NCBI GenBank assembly: GCA_963556695.1
Contig: CAUWAG010000013.1
Span: 558,001-622,000 of the forward strand
Direction of reading: 5' to 3'
Source: Anthostomella pinea
Lineage: Eukaryota > Ascomycota > Sordariomycetes > Xylariales > Xylariaceae
DNA: 64,000 nucleotides
The translations under genes and the position numbers were made by a program. Below the pieces are notes generated by a model. That model saw only the letters and a program-made list of their open reading frames with translations. It was not told where the DNA came from and did no database searches. This document shows positions 13,220-24,513 of the stretch, one piece after another; the first letter of the stretch is position 1, and every line of letters starts with the position of its first letter.

Positions 13220-13912
13220 ATCCAGCACACCCTAATCCCTAATACCGAATCGCCTCCGTCACTCGAGACATGAAAGGGTTTACGAGGAATCTGTGTAGGA
13301 TACTGGACTCGCATTGAAGTCTGCAACCGTACGACTGCTGCGGTGATTTTGTTAACTATATGTTTCATTCGGCTTGGTTGCCAAGCGATGGACGATCTCT
13401 CCTCTGGCTGGGCATGTGTATAAAATAGGTGGTCAAGCGCATTAGAAGCATTCCGCGGCTGTGGATAGGCAGGCGTTCATGTCAAGGGTGGCAATTGAGA
13501 TATTTGTTCTTTGGATGAGGTTTCCCCATTTGCGTGGCTACCGTTGATCCGTTGCTAGGGGGGGAGTGAAGCTAGGCACGGCTGGGTCACAAGCTCGCTC
13601 TTGCCTTGTTTACCAGGCTGTATCTACGTACCTCAATTCACCTACCTGTTCACCTCAGGCACCTCGGGTGTGAAACTTGTCGTCCAAGCAACTCTTAAAT
13701 CGCGGCGCCCGTTTTGGTATCTCATTGATTCCACGCCGCACAACAGCAACTGCGGTCACCTATCGCCGATCTGACTTCAGGCTGTCCTGCACTGCTTCAT
13801 TTCAGGATCATTCCGCAGTACAAGAACTGATCGCAAGTTTAGTACAGTATCAATACTCACAATAGACAACACTTCCAGCCCGGCCACAGAGCCGGACGAC
13901 TCAATACTCGCA
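13220..13912. other. Intergenic region with start-region duplication
   Basis: No gene is seen between TIM23 and the next hypothetical gene. The stretch contains several CCTACCT/ACGTACCT-like motifs around 13620-13650 and ends in the 51-nt period duplication described separately. Confidence 0.4.
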
Positions 13913-13934
13913 ATGAACAACACTTCCAGCCCGG
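13850..13934. repeat. 34-bp direct duplication spanning a start codon
   Basis: Two near-identical 34-bp copies lie at 13850-13883 and 13901-13934, a period of 51 nt (17 codons). The second copy holds the ATG at 13913 used to start the downstream gene. The first copy has ATA at the equivalent position. The copies are in the same reading frame, so the duplicated peptide (NTSSP) also appears upstream of the start. Confidence 0.8.
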
Positions 13935-15203
13935 GGAAAGCACCGGACACAGTGCCGGACTCAGCGCCAGACTCACGACCAGACTGGGAGCCGGACTGGC
14001 AATCGGCGAACCAGATCAAAGAGCGACTCATTGATAACGTTCAGAAGATCTGGCGTGCCCAGGCCGTCCCCATGACCTGGGAGGAGTCCGTCCAGCGACA
14101 ATTCCGCTTCGGAGGCGAAGAAGACGAAGAAGAACCCATGGAAAGCGGCTCACTTGTTGCCGACAACAACCCCAAGGGATACATCTGGTTTCCTCACAAC
14201 TCAAGCAATGTCAAGGACCCTGAGCTGCTCAGAGAACGACAAGACATCACGGCAGAACTCCACCGCCAGCCATCACTTGCTGTTCTTGTTGACCGATTGC
14301 TGAATAAGGAGATCGAGGACAATGCTCTGCTCGCTTTCGAAACGAATGGCTCACTGGATGACGTCCCCTCTCCGACCAAGCTCACGGCTGGAGCGAAGGT
14401 TTGTCGTTCAGGCTATCTTATCATTCAAACCTCATGCTAATTCTTTCCAACTAGATCAAGCTCATAGCCAAGTATCGGATCAGCTCTGACAACTTCGGTT
14501 CGAAACGGTCCAGCCCAAGCCCAGAGCCCCAACCAGGTCCAGATCCCCAACCAGGTCCAGATGGTCAGATCAAGATGTACCTATTAAAGGTAACTCAAGA
14601 GAAGATGCTCGACTACTGGGATTTCCTCTACCAACGCGGCATCGATCTGAAAGCGTTCCACCGCCTACTCGAGAAGGAATACAAGCCGTGGACCCAGCCT
14701 GGTTTCAACGAGTCTGCCCAATATTACGCCTTGCTCGGTACTGGTAAAGATGTGCGGGCGACCGAACGTGAGGAAATACACGACTTTCTGACCCGCGGAG
14801 CCCGTGAGAGCTGGTCGTACAGACCGCTCGACTTGTCTGGAGCCACTCCGAGAATACCTAAGAACCCCTGGGAGCTTGTCGACGATGAAGAGCAGTATCA
14901 GGCTATGCTTGAACTTCTGAAGGATGGCGACCGTTCTTTCATCTTCATACCGGTATTTTCCCTGGGCGTCGGAGCATGGCAAATTGGAAGCTGACTTGAC
15001 TACCGTAGACCTGGCTCATCGGGGATGCTACGCTGGTTAGTAAGCAGCAGCATGCAATGCAACAGGGCACATCGAGTTCAGGAGCCGCACAGCAAGCACC
15101 CGCGGCTACGGGTCCTACAGAAGGGCAGGAGCAGGACTTGGAGGAGGAGGAGCTGGACTCTGTCGATATGGTATCGACCGGGAATGCATCTCAAGGAACT
15201 TGA
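13913..15203 (+). CDS. Hypothetical protein, lineage-specific
   Basis: Three exons, 13913-14398, 14455-14952 and 15009-15203, with 56-nt introns (GTTTGT...CTAG and GTATTT...CGTAG), all phase 0, give 392 residues. I do not recognise a family. The N-terminus is a Pro/Asp-rich run (PDTVPDSAPDSRPDWEPDW). The middle is a soluble mixed alpha/beta-like region with short PGPDPQPGPD-like repeats near residue 185, then a Trp/Tyr-rich part (YKPWTQPGFNESAQYYALLG, WSYRPLDL). The third exon ends in a Gln/Glu-rich acidic tail. No signal peptide or membrane segment is seen. Splices are supported by the continuity FIFIP-TWLIGDATLVSKQQ. It could be a fast-evolving cytosolic protein; no function is proposed. 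Confidence 0.65.
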
Positions 15204-15285
15204 ATCATTCTTCTTGGGTGGTCATTGCTACATGAGCATCTCAAGGAACATGAATCATTCTTCTTGGATGGCCATTGCTACAGGA
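15186..15285. repeat. 50-bp tandem repeat over a stop codon
   Basis: Two 50-bp copies start at 15186 and 15236 and differ at only a few bases. The stop codon of the preceding gene (15201-15203) is in copy one; copy two has ATG-containing sequence (aacatgaatc) at the matching place. Confidence 0.8.
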
Positions 15286-16133
15286 GTATCAGCAAAGGTT
15301 GGATACCTCGATGCGGTATGATTGTCCGCATGGAAAAATCATCGCCTTGGACATTGGCTATCATCTTCTAAGAGAGGCCAGCGGTCGTCTGCAGTTGGAA
15401 TGTTAGATGAAGCATCATGTTGCTCTGCCACGGCACGGGCTTTTGCAGTCACTAAGCTTCAGCATTTCCTGAAATTGATAGCCTACAAGTCTACAAGGGC
15501 TACGTTGTGTGTCCTTGAGGGTGAAGGATGGCGGTCTTCAGCTCTAATTCTTCAGGCTGATCTTTCCGGGAGTACAATGCATGATCTATGATCAGGTGTA
15601 CTGAGACTGTCACTAACGCACAAGTTGAGCAACATATTGTATTCTGTCTGCAGGAATATTGTCCCCATCACTGAGGTAGCTACCTACATCTAGGCCCTGC
15701 CCTTCTAATAGCCTCCAGCCAATTCAAGCAATATGGACAAGATATCATGGTTGGAATATGTGGTAAAAGTCACTGACCGAGACAATACAAGTGTCCCCTT
15801 TCCATGCATCTCATCTGCATAAATATTTAGCTTGATGTAAATGTGTTCAATTTCGAATAGTTCTCATTGCCTAGCTACCCATTTTTTTGGGTATTGAGGA
15901 TCCCGTCTGGTTGACAGCTGTGAACCGCAGCGCTTAAATCGTGCACTTCTCCTAATCGCCGCTCCTGCACTTCTTTCACCCGAACAACAACCTCCCGCAC
16001 TCGGACTCATCTACACCAATATTATCAAGACAGACGATTACGTTCGACACCTACCTTAATAAGCACACCGTCAAGTTCCCAGTGTCCTATTCCCATCAAG
16101 CAGATTCATCATTTTATCTACCCCGCTGTCAAG
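15286..16133. other. Intergenic region
   Basis: No gene is supported. A frame at 15322-15591 has no family resemblance or splice logic. The right half is presumably the promoter and 5' UTR of the 16134 gene. Confidence 0.4.
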
Positions 16134-16669
16134 ATGTGGTTCTGCTGTTTCCCGTGCTGGAGAGTGACGGACATTTACCTGGAGGGGGACGAGGAGGATG
16201 AGGCGGTAGAGATGGACACCGACAGCGACGCCCAGAGCGTCACCCAGCGTGTCACCTCGAACGACACTAAGAGCAATATCACGGACGCCACCGAGGAGAT
16301 CAAGAGAGTGCGCTCGTGCGGCATCAGCAACGGCCAGCAGATTATCCAGTCCATCTGGAACGGAAGCGACTGGGTTCAAGATACCGTAAGTAATATATCT
16401 TCCGTTTACCTCCTTGCCCCTTCTCCCTGCCCACACCATAGACCCCCCAGGTAGAGAGACTGGTGATCCATACCGCCCATGCCCCGCGGCCGTGCCCCGC
16501 TGCCATCGCCGCTATCGCCACCATCGCCGCCATGGTCTGGCCCCTGACTCCAACAGTGACTTCTATAGACATGGTGATTCCCAGCACTGGACCCGTCCTT
16601 CGTCAAGCCCCTCGAGCATTGACCCCCGCGCGCCTTGGTCTTGCTGCATTAGAAGCATCCGGCATTTGA
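16134..16669 (+). CDS. Small hypothetical protein, Cys-rich N-terminus
   Basis: Best model is two exons, 16134-16385 and 16442-16669, with a 56-nt intron (GTAAGT...CCATAG), both phase 0, giving 159 residues. It starts MWFCCFPCW, a cluster of cysteines that could be lipidated (inference). An acidic and Ser/Thr-rich segment follows, then an amphipathic stretch (NGQQIIQSIWNGSDWVQD). The second exon is Ala/Pro-rich with a moderately hydrophobic run (AAIAAIATIAAMVWPL). No family is recognised. If the intron is not used, the frame stops at 16454 instead. Confidence 0.4.
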
Positions 16670-16975
16670 TGCGACGAGGACTACTCCTGCAGACTGGAAA
16701 CTTTAAATTTGTACATCCCATTCTCAGCTCCCTGCAGCGCGTCTCCAACGCGTCTCTTCCATCGCCAAACGCGCATCCTCCTCGAAATCTTGGTGCATCT
16801 GACCTGCACACCTGCCCAAATCATCACAAGACCCTTTCATCCCATCTTCTCGATCTTGCATTCGCGCAGATTGATTTGCACAGCTCGTTAAACCTTGTGG
16901 AGTAATTCCAGCCACATTGACGATTTGAGATCTGGAGCTTGCCCATTGTCCCGTTTCCCCTACAGATCTCCCAAG

Positions 16976-18403
16976 ATGGGTGCCTCAGGCAAGAACGGTG
17001 ACAATAAACACGTCCACTACCAGGCCACCCGGTCTTCCTCCCACACCCGCACCTCAAACTCCAACCCCAATCGCAATCGCCGTTGTTCACCCATTCCTAC
17101 CAGCCCTGAAATTCGTCGTCACAATCGCAACATTCGTGTCGAATCTGGTTTGAACACCGTCCTCAATACACCCGAGGGTCTCATCATCAACGGCCAGCTG
17201 CAGTCTGACAACGCGTCTGCGCCTGCACTCGGTGTCATTCCCGGCCTCTACCCTACCAACAAGGCTCCCGTCCCCGGCTTCAATCACGTCGGTCCTTCCC
17301 CGACCAACTTTCCCTTCGCACCTCAAGGTCCCGGCGGAAACATGTCCTACATCCAGGGAAATCTCAGCAGCGTCGCTGCGGGTGCCTGGCCGAACCCTAA
17401 CCAGCAACACTTCCAGCCGCAGGTGCCCGACACCACCAACGGACCCCAGGTGCACACTTACATCCCCCGCTTCGATCCCCCGGGCACTCCCCATTACTCG
17501 ATGGGCCCCTACGGTCCTCAGTTTGTTCAGCCCGACGGCACTCAATTCATGCAACCCATGCAACCCATGCATCCCGGATTTGCCCCCTTTCAGCAGGTAG
17601 GGAACTTTGCCGGTCCTCAGCAGCCAATGTTTCCCCAGCAGGGTATTCCTGAGCAAGCCTTTCTTCCTCAGCAGGCGCCTGCTTTTCAAGCGATGCCCGG
17701 ACCCCAGGTCTACATGCCGAATGCAAGTCGAATTCTAAGGTGTAGCACACGCGCTGTGCGAGTGCCCCACCTGTCTCACAAGACATTCAGAGGAATCACA
17801 CGTCTCTCGTCCCGCGCAGTCGCGACACTTTTTTCATTTCCTCTCGTCAACTCAGTTTGAACTGACAATTGAGACAAGTATGCTGACTTTTATTACTTTT
17901 AGGCACAGTCCGGAATGCCGACCGCACCTATTGGCATGATGCCGCAGGGTCAGCCCCCGATGATGATGCCTCAGATGCCTCAGATGCCTCAGATGGGCTT
18001 GCCGCAGCAGGCCATGGGTCCTCCCCCTCCGGCCTTCATGGCAGGCGGTCAAGGAGTTCCTGGAATGGTCCCCGCTGGATACGGCGTCGCAGGTGTAGGA
18101 GGTAATCCCGCCCCGTTCCCCGGTGCGCCGGCCCCGTTCCCTGGCAGCGCGCCTGACATCATGGGTATCGGAAAGACCGGTACCGAAGCTGCGGCCGAGC
18201 AGGCTGCAAGCGCCGTCAACAGCCAGGCCATGGAGCCTCAAGACATGAAGCCAGGAGACGATGATCCGTCGCGAATGTACTGGTGCCGAGAGCTCGACGG
18301 TGCCTGGCTCCTTCGCAGCCGGTTCTCCATCGACCGACTGGAGGACTGTCGATGGTACGTCTGGGAGACTGGTGTCTTTTACGCCGTCCGTATTGCCGAC
18401 TAG
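16976..18403 (+). CDS. Pro/Gln/Met-rich hypothetical protein
   Basis: Two exons, 16976-17722 and 17903-18403, give 415 residues. The joining intron is 180 nt and appears to use a GC donor (AAT|GCAAGT) with a normal branch (TGCTGAC) and acceptor (TTTTAG); no GT donor in the needed phase fits as well. The protein is mostly disordered and low in complexity: PNPNQQHFQPQVP, QPMQPMHPG, and a PQMPQMPQMG run in exon 2. It ends in a compact conserved-looking module with RMYWCRELDGAW, then FSIDRLEDCRWYVWETGVFY. The aromatic/Cys-rich tail suggests a small folded domain, but I do not know a named family. It may be a nuclear or RNP-type scaffold; this is only inference. Confidence 0.65.
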
Positions 18404-20769
18404 ATCATCGCGATCGAGTAAGTTCCTCCTGAAGCCGAACTGTGCGAGCATTAGCTTATATTCCACAGGTACACCACGCCAGTCATGAGATTCTCTCGAC
18501 TTCAGATTCTCTCGACTTCAGATTCTCTCGACTTCGGACTTTGTCGACTTCGGACTTGCTCGACTCATTCTGAACCCTCTCCCGTACAAGAACATGGACC
18601 ATACATGAATATTGACCATCATGAGTTTGGACAATACACGGAGTTGGATCACAGAGCTCGTTACCCCGTTCGGCACTTTCCACTTCTTCACCTCCCTCTA
18701 CCACATGTGTTTCTCTTTCGATACTGGTTCATGCGCTTTTCCTTTTTCCTATGCCGTGCGTAAGATACCCACACAGACCTTCCACCTACCAGTACCTACG
18801 ACTCCGTAAGTTGACATCCAGAATCCCGCCGTTTGTGTCTCACAGAACCTAACAACCGCAACAAGAAACTGAAAATCGACACTCAACCGGCAATCGAAGC
18901 AGTCCAAGAACGAAACTGGAAGCTAAAGACAAATGGAAACCCGGCGAACAATGGTTCGAAGATGGCGAGACGTTGAAGGACTGTTTGAAAAGGTGGAAGG
19001 CATGTTCTTTGATCATGATTGTCGACGAGCAAGGCGTTCCGGCGCTCTGGCTCATGGACGAGACTCATGGTCGACGAGACCCCCCAAAAACTGGCGTTGA
19101 TGATGGCAAAATGATTTCTACCCACTGCACAATCCCCCCCAGTTCTCCACTACACCCAAATGGCTTTTACAGGTAGGCCTTGAAATACAAACCGAAACCT
19201 AATCTGTGCGTGCTTTTTGCGTGTGTGAAGTGATGGTGAGGTCGTTGGCAGGTACCTAAAGTCCGATGTTGATTGATGAAGTGACGTTGAGAATGCCGGT
19301 GGTGACTCGACGCTAAGACATGTCTTGCAGGACCGCAGAATCGTCGGTAAATCAGGGGGCGTGACCTCGGCGCACGGACTACTCTCGGGCCATAGCTCGC
19401 CATACCTACTTTGCAGTGTTGCACTTTACGACAGACGCCAGAGGCCACTTGAGATTCATAGATTCATCCAGGTGGCTCTCATTCGCACTCACTCTCTCGT
19501 CATTCCTCAATACCCTCAAAGTGCCGTCTACATGGAACACCAGCGTGAGCAGTCAGGCAGCCAAGCCACCTATCGTGGGCGCCACACCACGAGCTGTCAC
19601 GTCGCTACATGGTCAATGAACGACCTGCCCGGTTGTCCTCCTATCGGTTACCTGATCAGCCGCAACGACCCCAGGATGGATCTCGCATAACCTTGCTATG
19701 ATATGATCATGCAGCCTCGTCAAGGAGCTGATCACTGGCGATTCAAGCGATCTGAGACTTCGAATGTGACCACCTGACCAAGTGCTCGGCCTTACTCGAC
19801 TCGTTCTTCCATTCTTCCAGAAGAAAAGCGACAGTTACCAGTAGGCTTGGTGGGGCACCCCCGCGTTCACTTGCAGACCCCGGTCTTGTCGTCAGCTGTC
19901 GTTCTCGGTCCTTTCCTCGGAGGGTGCAGGGCATCGATCACGTCCATCGAGGTCCTTATCGATTGTCTATCGGACGACCTCTCCTGGAATAGGTAAACTG
20001 TTCCATGTCGTGGGCCGATTACCTATGGATGGGTGGGCGTGAATTCGCACCGCGGACTAGTTGCAGGCCTGTTGCAGTGTTCCACGACCCCGTCGGCCGC
20101 GACTGCATGACGGGGGACCATGTGACACTCACGACAGCCTTCCCTTTTCGGCCATGGGGGCCTCCGGCCTGCGCGTCTCTTACTACCTATGCAAATGACT
20201 AACCGTTCACTGATGCCTGTCTATACTTCTTCCACCTGCGGGAGTGAGGGCGATGTCCCGTCGTTTGTTGGTGGGTTCTGGCCGTATACGTTGTTAGTCG
20301 CTCTCGGCATCCCGCCAGTCGGGCTGGTCAGCGGGCGTGTCAGCTTCGGGGGCCTCACAAACTGCGCGACAAGGGAGATTGAGGGCCTGGTGTGAGGCGA
20401 GCATAGCCTTCCTGATTTGTCCATAGCGCGGCTGACGATCACGTCGCCAATCGCCAATCGCCAACCACTGGCCAGACTACCCCTGGATGCCCTCTCGCGA
20501 GTGCAGGCATCGTGGGTCCCACTTCGGGCATATCTTGGCCTGCTGCCCCGTGGTTGAGCGGTGGACTTTTACCCCGGATTGTCCGCTGGGCTTATATCTT
20601 GGGTATATCTCGTTCATTGTCTTGCAATTTTGCTTGGTCCCGATGTTGTCTCACTTGGTGCGACCTCCCTGCTATGACGCGCCCGATGGGCTCAGCTTCT
20701 ACAATAGGTTGACTGATCCTGATTGTGACGGCCACTTCTGTATTACACTGAAGCCACGATCATTTTGTC
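18404..20769. other. Long region without a supported gene
   Basis: About 2.4 kb. A frame around 18900-19176 is open and reads like protein (WKPGEQWFEDG, then KACSLIMIVDEQGVPALWL) but I cannot connect it to a start codon: stops lie just upstream and the candidate splice from GTAAGT at 18807 to CACAG at 18845 does not keep frame. It may be a remnant or a small unsolved gene. The remainder shows short overlapping frames only. Confidence 0.4.
18489..18568. repeat. 16-bp tandem repeat
   Basis: Five units of a 16-bp sequence, consensus gattctctcgacttca, run head to tail; the first three are nearly identical and the last two diverged. The repeat lies just past the stop of the 16976-18403 gene, in its presumed 3' UTR. 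Confidence 0.85.
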
Positions 20770-21891
20770 ATGGCGGCAGACGATCGTGGGCCAGAACTGG
20801 CTACTATCACTGCTGTCTTCCTCGGTCTGTCGTCGCTCACCGTCTTTCTTCGATGCTATGTCAGGCTCTGTTTGTTGAGGACCTTCCGCATGGAAGACTA
20901 TCTGGCTTTGGGAACACTGGTACGACAATTTCTACCCGCACTTTGCAATGCCCATGGCTAACGCAAGCAGCTCTGCTTCATAGTCTATTCGACTTTTGTC
21001 ATGTTCAGCATCCAACACGGAGCTGGAAAGCACCTCGATGAAGTGCCTGCCCATGACATTCCCGAGGCTCTCAAGGTACGACTACTACCAGCTTCTACTC
21101 ACTGTTTTTGCTTCGACTGACCAGTTTCGTTACATCAGATGCGTTGGGCGGGCGAACTGGCTTACGTCGTGACGTCCCTATTCCTCAAGTTCACCATCGG
21201 CATCTTCTTGCTCCGCATATGCTCGCAGAAGTGGCAAAAGGTTACAATCTGGGTCGTGCTCCTAGTCTGCCTTATTTTCAACCTTTTCTACACTTTCGTG
21301 GCCGCTTTCCAGTGCCAGCCCGTCTCGTACTACTGGCTGAAGCACACGGACCGCATCACCGGCGCATGCTTAAACGAAGAGGTTATTACGGGCTCGACAT
21401 ACGCCGCCGCCGCGATCAATGCCTGTGCAGATTGGATTCTGGGGTTACTACCGATTGCCCTGGTGTGGAACCTGGACCTCGGAAAGAGGTCCAAGGTTTC
21501 CGTTGCCGGCATCCTGGCTCTTGGGTCAATGTATGTTCACCCCTTGCCCATACAGAAAGTTAGACTCAACTGACCGCGCATCCCAAGCGCATCCTCAGCT
21601 ACCATCGTCCGCATCCCGTACGTGTGGCAGCTAACCCACGACACCGATATCCTGTACGAGTTCACCGACCTTGCGCTATGGTCAACCGTCGAGAACGGCC
21701 TTGGGCTCACGGCCTCGTCCATCGCCACCCTTAAGCCCTTGTTTCGCACCTTCTTCGGCAACCCTCCACCGCCGCCGGGGTCGCCTCTCTCGCGGAAGAG
21801 GGCGTCGGGGTCCGTCGCGTTCCACTGTCGGGGTGAGAGTGAAGATAGTCGGTACTATGAGATGGATGATTATCCGCAGAGTGTCCGGTAG
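20770..21891 (+). CDS. Fungal rhodopsin-domain integral membrane protein
   Basis: Four exons, 20770-20919, 20971-21075, 21139-21530 and 21588-21891, phase-consistent, give 316 residues. Several hydrophobic helices are visible: TAVFLGLSSLTVFLRCYVRL, LLCFIVYSTFVMFSI, LAYVVTSLFLKFTIGIFLL, VTIWVVLLVCLIFNLFYTFV and an AAINACADWILGLLPIALVW helix. The pattern LRxYVR...DYLALG, then FxCxPVSYYW and DWxLxxLPI, is typical of the fungal 'rhodopsin domain' (PTH11/SAT5-like) family, seven-helix plasma-membrane proteins. No Cys-rich CFEM domain precedes it. The tail is hydrophilic and acidic. Ligand and role are unknown. Confidence 0.85.
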
Positions 21892-24513
21892 AGTGAGGCG
21901 AGCAGGGGATGTCAGGAGAGCGTGTGAATCTTTCCTTAGGAAAGCGAATTGAATCAAACGAAACATCATATAAGAGTATCCCTGGATCGAGCTTTGGTGA
22001 CGCTGCGATGAAATCACGCCTCTCCTGTCCCCTGGTCGCTAAGCGCTAAAATGCTCGAAGACATCCATCTCCGTCTCAGGACCTACCGTTTTGTGACAGC
22101 CAAGTCCTCCTTCACGCCGGTGAACTCATGGGCAGGTCCAGGGACCAGTCACGTATCATCTATGAACCAACGTTTAACGTACAGTCTGGCCTGGGGACCG
22201 CTGAGGGTCATTGCAAGCCAATCTAGCATCACCAGTCTACTGTGCTACGTCGGACGGTGTCAACCGCATCGATCACTGCTTGCTGCTTGTCCGATTTCTC
22301 ATGCCACCAAGCCGCAACCTGCCACCTTGCGTCGTTCCGGGAGAGGGTGGGGGCCCGACCAACATTTGATATCTCCCAAAGTCCATGGCTTGGGGTTTAT
22401 GTAGGAATGTATCCATACATATCCGGCCTGCCGCCCACGCCACCCAATGTCATCATCTGCGAACACCCAAGAGTGCCCCGGCTGCGCGATCTGGAAGCGA
22501 TGATCCGTAGCCACCGACGGGCCAATCCGCTCCTGCCGTGCGCATCATTCGCCGTGGATCACCATATCCAGGGTGGTACTGTAGACGCATCGAAACGGTT
22601 TCGCACCATCTCACCAGGTTCGCCCACGTAGCCATTGGGCAGGCTCACAACCATAGACGTCACAGGAACAGAGAGTCGCTCTCTACGGGCTCGTTCATGA
22701 TGCACGGCCACGGATTCAGCCCGGAATCCACCTATCCGTCCATCCACATATACACAGAATTGACTCACTCTAGGCAAAGTTACCTAACAGCCACGCTGCA
22801 AAGCTTATACCCCAGTCCCCCTATTCCACACCCCAACGGCATAGGATATACGACTTTAGCAGGTCAGGTTGGTAGCCGGGTTGGTACGGCCTAGCGGAGT
22901 ATTCTTACAAAGTATCCTTACAAAGGTATCCTTAGGCACAGCGGTTCGATTTCCCTAGCGGCTGACATTGCATTTTTTTCTTTTTGGCCCTGCCCACCCC
23001 TTTCTCTTCTCGTATTGAGTCAAGACAACGCGATAGAGGGTAGTGAATGATCACAGCTGATCAACGCGAATGCGTCTGACTTGGACGCCAGTAGGTAAGC
23101 CGCGCAGGATGCGCATGTCATGTCATGTCACCAGCCCAGTCTGGGTACTCGACGGAAAATACGCGTCGGCATAACGTAGCGGACGGGCTTGCTCGGTGAA
23201 TAAGTAAGTCAGACACCTGATGTTTCACGCGACTATCTATCGATGGCATCGCCTGATCCCTGACTGTCAGCGACTTCGTCCACATTCGATAGATCCTGCA
23301 CACTACGGCAGGAAAATGAGCTGGCGCCAGCCAGCGGAGCATCACTTTGAGCCATCCTGAATGATCGGCTTCTAGCGATATGGTCCCGGGTACCCGCACT
23401 GACTCCTGCCTCTGCTTTCCGGCAGGCGTAACTACGGGCTGAGTGTGCGAGGTGGGCTACTTACACAGCGCCCTCCCAGCACAGAGGTTAACGAGTGTCA
23501 TGTTTCGCGTGAGGCTGTGCAACTCTTCAAAGAGGCTCAGGCCGATGGCGGCGCCGGCAAAGCCCTGTGCGTCGCCACCCACCCCGTGTCGCAGCAGCGC
23601 TGGCTAGCTCTACACCCGAATGATTCTCGGGGCTTAGGGGTGGAAAGCTCGCTCAGGAGAGAGATTGACTGCAGATGCCGGTCTCTAATATCAGGCATAT
23701 GGCTTGCTGCGAAGCGGAAATTCACCCACGCGAAGATGTCGCAGAGATCCTGGGTCCGGCAAAATCGCGGAACAATGCCGTTATTCTTCCGCATATATGT
23801 TCTTCCGCGACTACATTTCCTCCTTCTCTGCTCATCGTGCAGCATGCGACAGTTCTCTTGCTTGGGGCTTGGAGTGATCTTTGAGAGGAAGGAAGAAAAA
23901 ACTCGAAGCTCAGTATAGGGCCGCCTTGACAGAAAATCTGGCTTGTCAAAGCACGCCGATAGGTAGAGCATAGAGCATCGACTACTTGCGATGTTGTTTG
24001 GTGCTCAACTATTGCCCACCCCCATCCTCGCTTCCTGCAGCGATCGCTTAAGTAGATCGTATGATATACATATAAGTCGTGGCCTGAACGCGTCCTGGTG
24101 ATGATCTACCGGTATGTGGTTTGCAAAGGAGGCAGAAGTGAGGTTCAAAGTGGGGCCGAGCGTTGAGCAGGGACCCCTGAATGTGCCAAGGGTAAATCGC
24201 GATTCTTATGACAAGCTTAATGCATCTAAACCATACTCGCCATGAAAATCGACGATTGGTGGGTCTCGATTAAGCTTCAACTCTCAAGCTCATCACCAGA
24301 TATCAAGCCTTGAAACTTGAAAGCTGCACTCATGCCACAAAGTCTAGTCTTCACGGGGGATACTCGGTAATAACCAGATCTCATCGCACGTGTGACAAAC
24401 TCTCGAATTCGTTCCACACGTCACAGATTATTACAACTTCGACACTCTATTCGTCCCGCTACAAAAGCCCCGTCACATGAATCAACCTCAACCTTCAACA
24501 ATATAATGTGACG
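21892..24513. other. Long region without a supported gene
   Basis: 2.6 kb with no frame I can defend. The largest open frames (22242-22631, 23445-23918) lack family resemblance. Sequence around 22870-22950 has loose tRNA-like boxes that do not fold (see rejected items). The region is flanked by an accessory membrane protein and by RMP1. Confidence 0.4.

Noticed and set aside
20487..21041. 184-residue plus-strand frame overlapping the rhodopsin-domain gene
   Set aside because: Different phase from the supported membrane-protein exons; no family resemblance.
22862..22970. tRNA-like A and B boxes (tagccgggttgg and ggttcgatttcc)
   Set aside because: The T arm pairs poorly and no acceptor or anticodon stem can be formed.
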